Source: Torymus aiolomorphi (lineage: Eukaryota; Arthropoda; Insecta; Hymenoptera; Torymidae). From it: DNA of 64,000 bases. Both the position numbers and the translations under genes were made by a program. Positions 26,301-36,359 of this stretch are shown one piece after another. The stretch covers positions 64,437,583-64,501,582 of the forward strand of contig CM070874.1 in NCBI GenBank assembly GCA_036365515.1. The letters run 5' to 3'. Numbering within the stretch: the first letter of the stretch is position 1; each line of letters opens with the position of its first letter. Below the pieces are notes generated by a model that was not told the DNA's origin, did not search any database, and saw only the letters and a list, made by a program, of their open reading frames with translations.

Positions 26301-26391
<91 letters not shown>
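26301..26391. repeat. Long GA microsatellite, about 90 bp
   Basis: An uninterrupted GA run, the longest of the GA/CT tracts in the host-like part of the window. It creates artificial Glu-Arg repeat frames on one strand and Ser-Leu frames on the other. Confidence 0.97.
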
Positions 26392-26393
<2 letters not shown>

Positions 26394-26399
26394 CTTATC

Positions 26400-26830
26400 T
26401 CTCGTCTCTTGCCTCTTCGCAGCTTTTTATCTCGCCAAGAAATCCCTTTGTAATGACTATACTGTAAACAAGTTTCGGGTCTACCTTCCGCCCCTTTATC
26501 TCGCATTACAATACACCTCGGAAATTAAAACTAAAAATATTCGCACAAAAATACAAATCCCGAAGTAGCCGCGTAATTAAAGACCGAACGAAAACACGCG
26601 GCGGCCTCAATCACATCAGCCGACTGCCGGTGCAAACCCCGAAATAGCTCCCGCGTCGCGCGCGTATATAAATTCGCTCTCTCTTCGTCGTCCTTTTCCG
26701 TTATTTGCTCGCACGGAAGGTTGGTAAAGCATGCCGACGAAAATATTATACGGGCGGGGGGAAAGGTGTTATCGCACCGCTAGACCGATAAGTCGAGGAG
26801 TGACGGCGTCCGCATGAGTATTATGTGTGT
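26400..26830. promoter_or_regulatory. Skew-switch module 19 with TATA-like word
   Basis: An A/C-rich flank (26400-26640) is followed by a CpG core with TATATAAA at 26665-26672 and then G-rich sequence from 26750. The right side runs into a foldback element, so the module is truncated. Confidence 0.35.
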
Positions 26831-26836
26831 GTAGGT

Positions 26837-27370
26837 AAGGGAGCTTCTACATCGATGCGGCTGCGTGTGCGCTCGCCGTGTATAAGGGAGTCTCTACAAC
26901 CTTGCGTGTAGTGCGTGCGTATACGCGTGCGTGCGAGCGATTGAAGGAGAGGGAACAGAGGTACCAACTCTCTCGCGCGGAGTACACCTAACCTAAAAAC
27001 TGGCTTGTTAGAAGCCAGCAGCACCGCATGTTGAGAGCAGCACTGATTTACTTGTTATTATATTTGTATATACTTGTTAATATATTTTATCACAAACCGT
27101 GTATAATAACAAATAAATCAGTGCTGCTCTCAACATGCGGTGCTGCTGCCTTGTAACAAGCCCGTTTTTAGGTTAGGTGTACTCCGCGCGAGACAGTTGG
27201 TACCTCTGTCCCCTCTCCTTCAATCGCTCGCACGCACGTGTATACGCACGCGCTACACGCAAGGTTGTAGAGACACCCTCAGATATACCTATATGTATCG
27301 CGTACGTATATATAGGTATACCTTATACATGGAGTGCGCACACGCAGCCGCACCGATGTAGAAGCTCCCT
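26837..27370. mobile_element. Foldback element, about 0.53 kb
   Basis: The left arm (26837 to about 27050) and right arm (about 27108-27370) are near-perfect inverse copies. The outer word is AGGGAGCTTCTACATCG and the inner word AGTGCTGCTCTCAACATG. The right arm has about 45 extra bases next to the GTATACC-type repeat. It has no coding capacity, and the frames in both arms are mirror copies of one another. Confidence 0.8.
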
Positions 27371-27510
27371 AAGGGAGTCTCTACAACCTTGCGCATGCGT
27401 GTGCGCTCGCCATGTATAAGGTATACCTATATATAGGAGAGCGCTATATATAGGTATACCTTATACACGCGAGCGCACACGCACGCGCAAGGTTGTAGAG
27501 ACTCCCTAAG
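27371..27510. repeat. 140-bp hairpin sharing a word with the neighbouring foldback
   Basis: The arms 27371-27437 and 27445-27510 are inverse copies around an 8-base loop. The word GGGAGTCTCTACAACCTT starts each arm and also occurs inside both arms of the adjacent foldback. That gives four alternating copies at 26886, 27261 (one mismatch), 27373 and 27489. Confidence 0.85.
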
Positions 27511-27573
27511 CGAATTCACGCGCGCGTTTTTAGATCGACGGCGCGAGGGAGTGGAATGGAGTGCTGTATAGTA

Positions 27574-27846
27574 CACTGAGAAAAAAGTTTTGGAAAAATT
27601 ACCATACTTCTAGTAAAGCCACCACAGACTGTAAAAACCCAAAAAATTACCATACTTTACGGTAAATTTTATAATACAGTATAGTAAATTTTCCTATATG
27701 CATAGTAAATTTTCCTATATTTCTAGTAAAATTTCTTATAAAGTATGGTAATTTTTTGGGTTTTTACAGTCTGTGGTGGCTTTATAAGACAGTATGGTAA
27801 TTTTTACGAAAATAATAATAATTTTTACAAAAATTTTTTCTCAGTG
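27574..27846. mobile_element. MITE, CACTGAG ends, TA duplication, 273 bp
   Basis: The ends are CACTGAGAAAAAA and its inverse, flanked by TA at 27572-27573 and 27847-27848. A second inverted pair lies further in, around the GCCACCACAGACTGTAAAAA word. This is a non-coding Tc1/mariner-like non-autonomous element. Confidence 0.75.
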
Positions 27847-27849
27847 TAC

Positions 27850-28150
27850 GTACGCTTGTTTCGCCCGTGTGATGCAGACGTCGAGGCGAGGCGAAGGAGA
27901 GGGTTTTTGAGGTATGGCTGTGGTTGAATGTTTTGGTTCTATAAGTTTGTCGGCTTTGGATTAAGAAGCAATTACAAAGGATTATTTAAATATAAACAAT
28001 CATTTATTTTTTTCTTTAACTTTTTCTTGCTATTTTGAATATTATTCAATTTTATTTTATTCTTACTTTTGCAATTAATTGTTGGTTGATCAGTTATAAT
28101 AGTATCAGTAATGAAGACTGTATATTTTTATACAAAAAAACAATTTCATG
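27850..28150. other. Spacer, nothing recognised
   Basis: A G-rich start (27870-27960) is followed by AT-rich sequence. I see no gene or repeat. Confidence 0.4.
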
Positions 28151-28616
28151 ATTGAATCTCCTCTTGCAAAAACCATTGTAATTTTTCTTCCGACTCCATG
28201 ATCTTACATAAACCCAATCTACCGTCCTCGCCCCATATGTCCCCAAAACTTTCATCCTCCTTTCCACATCCCTATCTCTCCCTCCCTCCTCCGCCTCCTC
28301 TGTTTCTTACCGCGTCAGGGGGAAAATCCGATGGCGCGTCCGCGCGTAAATAACGCACCGGCGCGTATATATATATACACTCTCGGCGCCGGCGCGCGAT
28401 CGTGTTCCTCTCCGCTCCCCTCTCTCACACCCACACCTACACGCAGACACTGCACAACGACAGGTTGGCGTATCGAGAGACGCGAGCGGGGGATATAAAG
28501 TTGCGGAAGCGTATAGTGCACGCGTGAGAACACGCGCCAGCGTGATCGTAATTTTTCCCGGCGCCCCATCGATTGCTCGAGTTACTTTCGCGCGCGCCGC
28601 TCTGTGTTCATTTTCC

Positions 28617-28651
<35 letters not shown>

Positions 28652-29110
28652 GCTTGCGACGACGCCTCTACTCTTACGTAAATCCGCGTGGAGGTGGGAA
28701 AGTCTTTTTCGCGAATTTTCAATGAGAGTCGCACTGCAGGTGAAAACGAAGCGCCACGCGAAGGTGTATTATGTTCGCGCGTGCGAGCGCCGTAAGTTCG
28801 GGAGGTTACAAGGAGAAATTGTAATATGATTAGTTTCGCGCTTTTCAATCGTATAGTCGCTGCTGCTGCGTTATATGTGTGCGCGCACGCGCGCGGACCC
28901 GTAGATCGCTACTCCAAGATAAAATTATCATTTGAATTTCACTGCATTATCTGTTTACATTGCGGACTTTTTCGCGCCCATGCGCACGCGCGCGGCTCGA
29001 TTAATGTGAGATAGCGCGCGTTTGGTTTTGTGGCGTATTTTCCTCTTAGGTGGTTAGATGCTGCGGAGATAGCGTCCCGTGGGCTTGTAGAGACAGAAAC
29101 GCTAAATTGA
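28150..29110. promoter_or_regulatory. Skew-switch module 20 with CA microsatellite
   Basis: By hand count 28201-28260 has 25 C against 3 G. The CpG core (28310-28800) carries a TA run at about 28364-28379 and a CA run at 28619-28649. The right side (29010-29110) is moderately G/T-rich. Confidence 0.4.
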
Positions 29111-29295
29111 TATTTCTCTGCTTATGTAAAAGTGCGCGCACCGTGGGGATATATATGGGATGTTTCAGGTGAAGTGAGCATGTCAAAATTTTAAAATCGC
29201 TCATAACTCGTTTACTTTTAATTTTTTATGAAAAAAACATGTTCCTCAAATTTTAGGTCGACATTTGCATAAATAAAAAAGCTTCCTCTATGGGG

Positions 29296-29710
29296 GGGGG
29301 GGGTGTCCAAAGTTTAGACGACTCACTTGAAAATTGAAGTCAACTATAGACGTGCTCGGTTTCGATATAAGCTACTGCAGATTGTGCAAAATTTCGAAAT
29401 TCTAAATTACGAAAATCATATTTTCGAATGTAACAATTCACCTACTGTCCAAAACATCGAATTTCATTAATAGAATTTTAATAGGGATACAATAAATATA
29501 TTTCGAAATAAATCATTAGAAACAAGTTTGAAATCGTATTGATGAAATTCGATGTTTTGGACAGCAGGTGAATTGTTAGATTCGAAAATATGAGTTTCGT
29601 AATTTAGAATTTCGAAATTTTGCACAATCTGCAGTAGCTTATATCGAAACCGAGCACGTCTATAGTTGACTTCAATTTTCAAGTGAGTCGTCTAAACTTT
29701 GGACGCCCCC
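29296..29710. mobile_element. Foldback element, about 0.41 kb
   Basis: The left arm 29296-29469 and right arm 29541-29710 are inverse copies (outer word TCCAAAGTTTAGACGACTCA) around a 70-base AT-rich loop. The left end is preceded by a G run. It is non-coding, and the minus frame at 29467-29682 is only the mirror of the left arm. Confidence 0.85.
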
Positions 29711-29876
29711 GGTTGGTTTTTGTTATACCTTCATCGACCAAAAGTAAGGACTACGCCAGTACCAAATTTCTCCACCAAAGTTTTTTTCAATTCTTTGAAC
29801 AAAATACTTTAATTTAAAAAAAAAAAAAAAGTTTATGGACAGAGCTAAGGAAAAAATTCTGCAGCACATTGAAAAT

Positions 29877-31060
29877 TGATAAAAACCATAAAAATGTTAA
29901 ATCATGCAACCGTAAGCCATTCTGTGGTTGAGTATCATTTGAAGACTTCATGTCACGTATCGTGCTACAAAATTTTGTATTAGCAGTAAATGTACATTAA
30001 AAAGCTAATTTGATTTGTCGAATACTTCATACAATATATTTAGCAATGTGCTCGAACCTTACTTACTTTGAATTTTCTGAATAGATATTACAACTGACTG
30101 ACATCAGAGTTACCGGTACCTGGATCAAGAATTCATTCTAATCTTGAATCACTAGTTTCTTAATATTATATAAGTATTTCTATAATATACTACAGTAATA
30201 CTATATAAGTACTTTTTATAATGATTCAAATTATTTAATACAGAAAATCAGACATGTTGCGGATAAACCTTTGCATAAATACCATAAAAATATTTGTACT
30301 AAAATTATTGAAAAATAATTGTTAATTGCAGCCGGTCAAAATAATGTAACAAAACAGAGCACTGAAAACTTACATTAAAATAGCTGTGTAATTTATGTGA
30401 TTGATATGAACTTTGGAAATTAAAAAAAAAAATAATTGGACAAAAATACTTCATATATTTCATACAAAAGAACCATATGAAAAATTATCGATTTTGATAT
30501 CTTATAACTGAATTAAATACCTGTACTATCGCATTCTGATCACCAGTTTCACAATTCCAGTTCCAGTTAATTCATTAACAGTAAGATAGTAATTTTAAAT
30601 TCACCTAAACTAGTATAAAACATGATTTTTAGTGAATATTCGATAAAGATTAACTTACTATAAGTTTTATCCGCAACATGTCTGACTTTCTGTATTAAAT
30701 AATTTGAATCATTATAAAAAGTACTTATACAGTATTACTGTAGTATATTATAGAAATACTTATGTAATATTAAGAAACTAGTGATTCAAGTTTAGAATGA
30801 ATTCTTAATCCAGGTACCGGTAACTCTGATGTCAATCAGTTATAATATCTATTCAGAAAATTCAAAGTAAGTAAGGTTTGAGCACATTGCTAAACATATT
30901 GTATGAAGTATTCGACAAATCAAATTAGTTTTTTAATGTACATTTACTGCTAATGCAAAATTTTGTAGCACGATACGTGACATGAAGTCTTCAAATGATA
31001 CTCAATTAAATCACAGAATGGCTTACGGTTGCATGATTTAACATTTTTATGGTTTATCAT
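29877..31060. mobile_element. Long foldback element, about 1.18 kb
   Basis: The arms 29877-30268 and 30665-31060 are inverse copies of about 390 bp with scattered differences, around a loop of about 400 bp (30269-30664). A shared inner word is GACATGTTGCGGATAAA. No frame in the arms or loop looks like a transposase, so this is non-autonomous. A target duplication is not clear. Confidence 0.8.
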
Positions 31061-31068
31061 TGGGTTAA

Positions 31069-31597
31069 GGTGGCTCATGCGATTTCTTATAAAAAAGCAG
31101 ATACATCTTAAACTTAACAAATATGTTCTTTAGACATTAAACTTTCGATCTGTACAAGAAAATTGTAGGTCAATGACCTAATTATCGAAAAAACTGAGTT
31201 TATAAATAGGTACGTTTAACACATAACCTTATGGGAATGAACAGTTTATTGCTTCCTAGTAACTTGTAAAAAAGCAATTTTTAATGTACAATGTATGAAA
31301 TTAAAGATTTTTTGTGAAGAATCTAATGATATCAGAATTATAGGTTAACGACCAAACAAAAAAGATATTAACAACAATCGTTACAAATGTGCTACTGCGC
31401 ATGCGCACTGCGACCAGTCATATAAATGTAGCGACAAATTAGCAAAGTTTTTACTTATTTATAAATTTTTTTTTTGTTTGAACATTTAGAAGTTATTTAC
31501 AATAAATTTACCTAAAATACTTTAACTTAATTTGGCAATAATAAAGAAGCCCCTTGCGGGGCCCCGACTTGATACGGCACCAAACGCATGAGCCACC
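31069..31597. mobile_element. MITE A, TTAA duplication, 529 bp
   Basis: The ends are GGTGGCTCATGCG (31069-31081) and its exact inverse (31585-31597), flanked by TTAA at 31065-31068 and 31598-31601. TTAA duplications are typical of piggyBac-type transposition. The interior is AT-rich and non-coding. It abuts the 5' side of the transposase relic at 31620. Confidence 0.8.
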
Positions 31598-31619
31598 TTA
31601 ATGAACAAATTTCTATTTT

Positions 31620-32052
31620 TACAGCAGTGTCTTATCAAGAGGATTCGATACAAAGTTTCGCAGTCATAAGTGATGACTGAAAACATGATTCAGCGTATGC
31701 TTTGCTAGCAGTACAAAAAATTATAAAATTCTTGAAAGAAAATTGTTGCGATTCAATTAAAAAAATTACCATCGTATCCGACGGCGTCGCTAGTCACTTT
31801 AAAAATCGCTTTCAATTAGATGAATTAAAACGAGCACCGTATGATATAAAATGGTTGTTCTCTGCTACTGGGTACGGCAAAGGAGCTGTATATGGGGTGG
31901 GTGGACTTATAAAGCATTATGTTCGCATAATCTTCGAGAGCCCCATAGGCATACACGGACCACCTGATTTGAGATGGATTCGGCCTTGTACTACCTGCTG
32001 CTATGGAAATGGTACAGTAAATATGAGAACTCAACTTCTTAGCCAACTTTGA
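31620..32052 (+). pseudogene. Relic of a DDE-like transposase-type protein
   Basis: The frame from about 31620 reads through an in-frame TGA near 31670 into an open stretch (31702-32052). It includes SDD at the stop, then VSDGVASHFKNRF and ATGYGKGAVYGVGG. These match the SDG...QFKNRF...ATSHGKG..DG.GG pattern I know from uncharacterised, transposon-associated proteins of insects and other animals. Here the HGKG/DGxGG block reads YGKG and YGVGG, so His and Asp are replaced. Recognisable similarity stops near 31940, where a short dispersed motif begins. The family name is uncertain. A non-functional copy is likely. Confidence 0.5.
31942..31985. repeat. Short dispersed motif, copy 1
   Basis: The roughly 40-base block beginning ATAGGCATACACGGACCACC recurs near 46404-46446 with few changes. 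It truncates the transposase relic here, so it is probably the end of another element or a recombination junction. Confidence 0.6.
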
Positions 32053-32059
32053 GCTTCTA

Positions 32060-32612
32060 GTTTTATAAAAAAACTATATATACATGTATAGAAATGTATA
32101 TAAATGTATATATCTGTAAATTAATAAATGTAAATAATTGTATTTACAGAAATAAAAATTTTCAATACATGAGCTATTCAAAATGTAAGAAAAAATATAT
32201 AAATGTAATGTTACGAATGGTAGCAAATAAGTAAAAAAAAAGGTAGTAAATAAATAATTATTACAATGAAAAATGGCGTGCCTCAGTTCAAGGATATGAA
32301 AACATAGTGCGGAAAATGTTTAAATCTTAAGAATTGCGATACTTAAAGCTAAGGAATCGAATAAAATTACTGAAATGTTTGTTATATAAAAATACATGTT
32401 TATTTTTGCATAATTATATGCACCAAATAAATCTTATTTATGTTTTTTTTTTGTATACAATTATTATTTAAGTGCAAACAAAATAAAAAGTGTACATTTC
32501 CAATGCTCAAAATTTACAAAAAATCGCGGTGATTTTGGTATAATTGTGGAAAGCTCAGTTATACTAACATAATTATTCCCCCGGTTATTATTTTCCGGCG
32601 GCGAATCCTCAT
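32060..32612. other. AT-rich, downstream of the RING exon
   Basis: AT-rich DNA with no coding frame. On the minus strand it would hold the 3' untranslated part of the RING gene. TTATTT-type words (AATAAA read on the minus strand) occur, but none can be assigned as a poly(A) signal. Confidence 0.35.
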
Positions 32613-33110
32613 CTACGAGATCAATAATTTCAGGTACATTATTGCTAACAGTACTAGGTTGCGGACCTCATATCCGAGAGCGATTGCGCTCCTCCGATTG
32701 CGCTCCTCTTCAATTCCCCGCTGCTTTTCTCTTACCTCCTTCAGTCTCTCTTCCGGGATCCTGTCCGGATCATGGATACATGTCTCGGTGTGGTGTTTAA
32801 TTTCGTCATACTTAAGGACCGTGGAGCAGCCTTGGTTGAGACATTGGAATCTCATTTTTTTTGGAAGCTCTTCTAGCATTTTGTCACTCGCCAATCGGAC
32901 TTCGGCTTTGCAGGTAAAACAGTACCGCTCTCGGTCCCCCATTCGAGTCCAGCATGTTTCGCATACATAATGCTTGTTCTGGCAAACATAGATTTTCAAA
33001 ATATATCCTGTGCAAATATTGCACCTGAAAATCTCGAGCATTTCTTCCGTTTTATTGATTAGAGGACTTTGTTTTTCATTTTTTTCTTCTTTTTGATATT
33101 TCTTCTTGAG
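32613..33110 (-). CDS. RING / SIAH-like E3 ubiquitin ligase, terminal exon
   Basis: The frame carries a C3HC4 RING finger: C-x2-C in FRCNIC, C and H in VCQNKH, C-x2-C in YVCETC, and C-x2-C in YCFTC. These are residues 43-80 of the open frame read from 33149. A SIAH-type zinc-binding segment follows (FQCLNQGCS...HHTETC, residues 101-124). Siah proteins pair a RING, which recruits E2 enzyme, with SIAH zinc fingers, and this copy is much shorter than the usual roughly 280 residues. The open frame begins at 33149, but its first 13 residues read through an intron end. A strong acceptor (T-rich tract ending TTTTTCAG) puts the exon start at 33110, so an upstream exon is needed. The C-terminal tail after residue 128 is Arg/Glu-rich and includes a repeated CGATTGCGCTCCTC word. 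The molecular role is inferred from the family. Confidence 0.65.
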   Translation of the reverse strand, partial: LKKKYQKEEKNEKQSPLINKTEEMLEIFRCNICTGYILKIYVCQNKHYVCETCWTRMGDRERYCFTCKAEVRLASDKMLEELPKKMRFQCLNQGCSTVLKYDEIKHHTETCIHDPDRIPEERLKEVREKQRGIEEERNRRSAIALGYEVRNLVLLAIMYLKLLIS

Positions 33111-33632
33111 CTGAAAAAGAAAAATAGAAAAATAAATAATATACAACAAAATAACTTTATTCTGTTGCGCGACTAGTCCTCCCGATCGTGTACGGATTCT
33201 AGGTGTACGGATGCGGACTCTAGGTATCGAACCGCATCCAATGCTTGATCTAGGTATTCAAGATAGCTGATGACAGTGTCTAGGTGATGCGCACCATATA
33301 CTGGTGCACCACATATACTTGGAAAGAAAATACTACGGAGTGTACCACCCAGTCACGGTCATCGGCCAACAGCGATCCCAAAAGTGGTTGAATCCAAAGC
33401 GCGATATTTGAAAATGTCATTGTCTTCATTAAAAAAGTGGCACCAAATAATTATTTTAAACATTGCATAAATTAACATAGGTCACAAAAAGAAAAGTTAC
33501 TGTGAAAAAAATAATTTATTTAACTTTGTTTATTGATTTGTGGTTATTTAAAACTGCTCGCGGCTCGCGGCACGCCGGGTAGAGGCAGCTTAAACGTCGC
33601 TGTCACGGCGCTTTTTGCTACTGTTATAGGTA

Positions 33633-33807
33633 CACCCAACGGAACAAATAACTTTGAAAATTGGAACTCCAGCTTTTAGAAGGTTGTAAAGGATGGGTTA
33701 GATAAAGATCTGAGAGTAGGTTGTACGCTCGTTTTATGGCTAACCTAACCTTTATAAAGTTCCAAAACTTGTGTTCAAATATTCAAAGTTATTTGTTCCG
33801 TTGGGTG
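33633..33807. mobile_element. MITE, 26-bp perfect TIR, TA duplication, 175 bp
   Basis: The ends begin CACCCAACGGAACAAATAAC and are exact inverse copies over 26 bp, flanked by TA at 33631-33632 and 33808-33809. It is non-coding. The right TA is also the left TA of the next element, so one of the two inserted at the edge of the other. Confidence 0.85.
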
Positions 33808-33809
33808 TA

Positions 33810-34180
33810 CACTGCGTTAGAAAACTTCCATACATTACGTTGATGCGAGCACCTTTGTTTTTCCCGGGTCAAGATACACCTCGTTTGGACGGGAGCGGGC
33901 ATGAGAAAATCGTGTGCTGGTACGAGAAAATCCCGTGCCAGCTCCCGCCGAAACGACGCCTATCGTGGCCGCGGGAAAAACAAAGGCGCTCACATCAACA
34001 TTCGCGAGGAGAGAGCACCACGTTGAAAGGAGAGGGGCGCAACACAGGCGTTCGCTATGACTACTTCTCTCCGTGTAGATACACATTGTGTATATTTGGA
34101 AACGCAAAATGTAAACACAAGTTGAAAAGAAACGAAGAAGTGAAGAAACGTTAGAATTTAAACGAAGTTTTCTAACAGTG
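33810..34180. mobile_element. MITE, CACTG ends, TA duplication, 371 bp
   Basis: The left end CACTGCGTTAGAAAACTTC pairs with the right end, whose inverse is CACTGTTAGAAAACTTC (2-base indel). The flanks are TA at 33808-33809 and 34181-34182. A second inverted pair lies inside, around TTGTTTTTCCCG, plus a small hairpin near 33900-33950. The plus frame 33771-34154 is not a real gene. Confidence 0.75.
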
Positions 34181-34209
34181 TATGGTAGTTCTGCTCAGAC
34201 TCTCATTCT

Positions 34210-34213
<4 letters not shown>

Positions 34214-34276
<63 letters not shown>
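34214..34276. repeat. CT microsatellite
   Basis: An uninterrupted CT run just right of the CACTG-ended MITE. The Ser-Leu and Glu-Arg frames across it are spurious. Confidence 0.97.
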
Positions 34277-34280
<4 letters not shown>

Positions 34281-34344
34281 GCGAGGAACGTGGATTCGTC
34301 ACTGTCGTCGATTTGGCTAATTTTTGCTATAGTGATAAAAACAT

Positions 34345-36010
34345 ATCTTTTGCTTCCTCCTAGAGGATTATTAATAGTAAAATTTTCAACTTCGTTAAAA
34401 CTCTCTATAAACATCATTAGAGGTGTTAGAAGTTTGTTTCACATGATTTTAGAAAATGTCTGTATGGATGTGTGTGTGTGTGTATGTATGTATACCGCTT
34501 TATCTCCGGATCTACGCGGTCGATTTTAACCATCAGGTTCTCATTTTTTTTTGTTTTTTTATTCCGAATTCGGGAAGAAAATAATTTTTGATTTACTGAT
34601 TCGTTTTTGTTTTATTTCAAATTTTTGATTTTTGAAAAATTTATTTTTGATTTTTTTTAATGATCGGATTAAAATTTTTGAATCGGATGAGTTGCATTCG
34701 AAAGAGCATAAAAAACCTATAATTTAAAAAAAAAATTATCTAGCTATCACGGTTCTCTTGTTATTAACAAAAACGTGTTTTTTTTTTTAAAGCTAATAAC
34801 TCCTAAACTAAACGATCAATTTTTTGAAGAAAATTCACGATAATGCAGAATATAAATTGCTATAATCTGTGAAAATTTTAATCCATTCTGTTCGTTAGTT
34901 TTTGAGAAAAAAATTAAAAAATGGAAAAAATGTGTTCTCTATGTCGCACGTTTTATGGAGTAAACCTGGATTAATCGCTTTGTAATTTCTTATAGAGGTA
35001 GATTTTGGATAGATCTCGGCTAAGTTCTTTGAGCTACATGATCGGTGTATAAATTTCTGAGATATTTGAGGTTAAAATTTTTTTAACCTGTTTTCAAATC
35101 GAAATTTCTCGAAAACGGCTCTATGTATCTGAATCGGATGGTTGGCATTCGAAAACGAATTTAAATACCTATATTTTCTAAAAAAATTATTTTTCTAGCT
35201 ATCACGGTTCTTTTGTTATTAATAAAAACGTAAACATAGAAAAATGAAAAAAAAATGAGTTTGGTATGTCTAACCATTGCGGAAGTAAAAATTGACTTAA
35301 TCGCTTCAAAATTCCTCGTAGAGGTGGATTTTGTATAGTTTTCGGTCGAGTTATTTGGGCAAAATGACTGGTCCATAGATTTAAGAGATATTTGAGGTTA
35401 AAATATTTTTAACCTTTTTTCAAATCGTAATTTCTTGAGAATAGCTCTATGTATTCGAAGGGAATGGGTAGCATTCGAAATAGAATTAAAATAGCTATAT
35501 TTCATAAAAAAAAAATTTTTCTTTTATAGGGTGTTCTGTTATTATAAAAAAAAACCGCTGCTAACTGCTCTAGCAGAATGCTTTCTCAATATCGGTCTCC
35601 ATTTTTCATATCTTTCAAACACATAGAAAAAAAAAATTATTTTTGAAAAAAAAAATTTCCAAAATTGTTAGTTTTTAAAAATAAGACCTTAAAGACATCC
35701 ATTCGACTCCAAAATTTAATCAGTTCTAAGTTGAGACATACCTAAGGTGCACGCGAAAGTTCAGCCAATTCCGTCCATCCGTTCAAAAGTTATGACCGGG
35801 ACAAAATTTGGTTTCACACATCCATACATACATACATACATACATTTTTTTAAAACATATTATTCTGACTCAGGAACCTCAAAAACATCGAAATTCATCA
35901 AAATCTGTGATTCGAAAATATTCATCGTTGCAAAGCTTTCTCTTTGAGAAAGCAAAAAAATTGATAAATTAATTTGAGGAAGCTACGTGCCAATGAATTG
36001 GCAGCGGTTT
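34345..36010 (+). mobile_element. Dispersed repeat of the GCTTCCTC-hairpin family, copy B
   Basis: The copy starts with the short palindrome GCTTCCTCCTAGAGG (about 34350). It continues with the segment GTCTGTATGGATG and a TG run (34450-34485), then AT-rich sequence with three diverged copies of a block (near 34680, 35132 and 35457) containing the word AGCTATCACGGTTCT or derivatives. A second hairpin (GCTTTCTCTTTGAGAAAGC) is near 35935, and the end word GAGGAAGCTACGTGCCAAT near 35975-35993. Copies lie at 20.3-21.3 kb (inverse) and 59.6-60.2 kb. It is non-coding and its class is unknown. Confidence 0.55.
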
Positions 36011-36350
36011 TTTTTACTTCTACTTCATAACATGTCTTATTTTGTTCCGCAAGTCTTCTCGCTTCTAGATGTATCCTCTTTCGGATCCTTTGCGCCCTCG
36101 GCATCCTTTCATTTCTCTTCGCCCGCTTCCTCGACCTCTCTGGTTTAGCGGCCATCGATGGCTGAGGAAGTGCTAATGGTAGTAAGACACGAGTCCCGCC
36201 GTTTTCCTCGTCGATCACTGCCACCATGCCCGGTTCTTCACTTGCATTCTCTGAATCCCGTCGCAACTCTCTTGATACTATCGTTCGATTTATAACGTCG
36301 CAAACACGCGCCATCCGCGGTCGCGGAACGTATGGTTTTTGATTCGCCAT
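36010..36350 (-). CDS. Candidate first exon, Arg-rich, possibly of the RING gene
   Basis: The frame opens with MANQKPYVPRPRMARVCDVI from an ATG followed by G (36350). It continues with an acidic middle and a basic stretch (PERSRKRAKRNERMPRAQRI) of about 40 residues. The open frame formally runs to 35922, but the last roughly 30 codons lie in dispersed-repeat sequence. GTAAAA or GTAGAA words near 36010-36025 could be the donor site. The next minus-strand acceptor is at 33110, in front of the RING exon, so a two-exon gene with an intron of about 2.9 kb is plausible. No domain is recognised in this exon. The link to the RING exon is inference, and the exon could instead be a chance frame. Confidence 0.35.
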
Positions 36351-36359
36351 GAGAATTTT

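Noticed and set aside
26182..26568. Glu-Arg or Ser-Leu repeat proteins
   Set aside because: They are translations of a GA microsatellite. The same applies to the CT run at 34.2 kb and the GT/CA runs at 21.1 and 59.7 kb.
33771..34154. 127-residue plus-strand frame
   Set aside because: It lies within a palindromic MITE, and its sequence is mirrored by an antisense frame.
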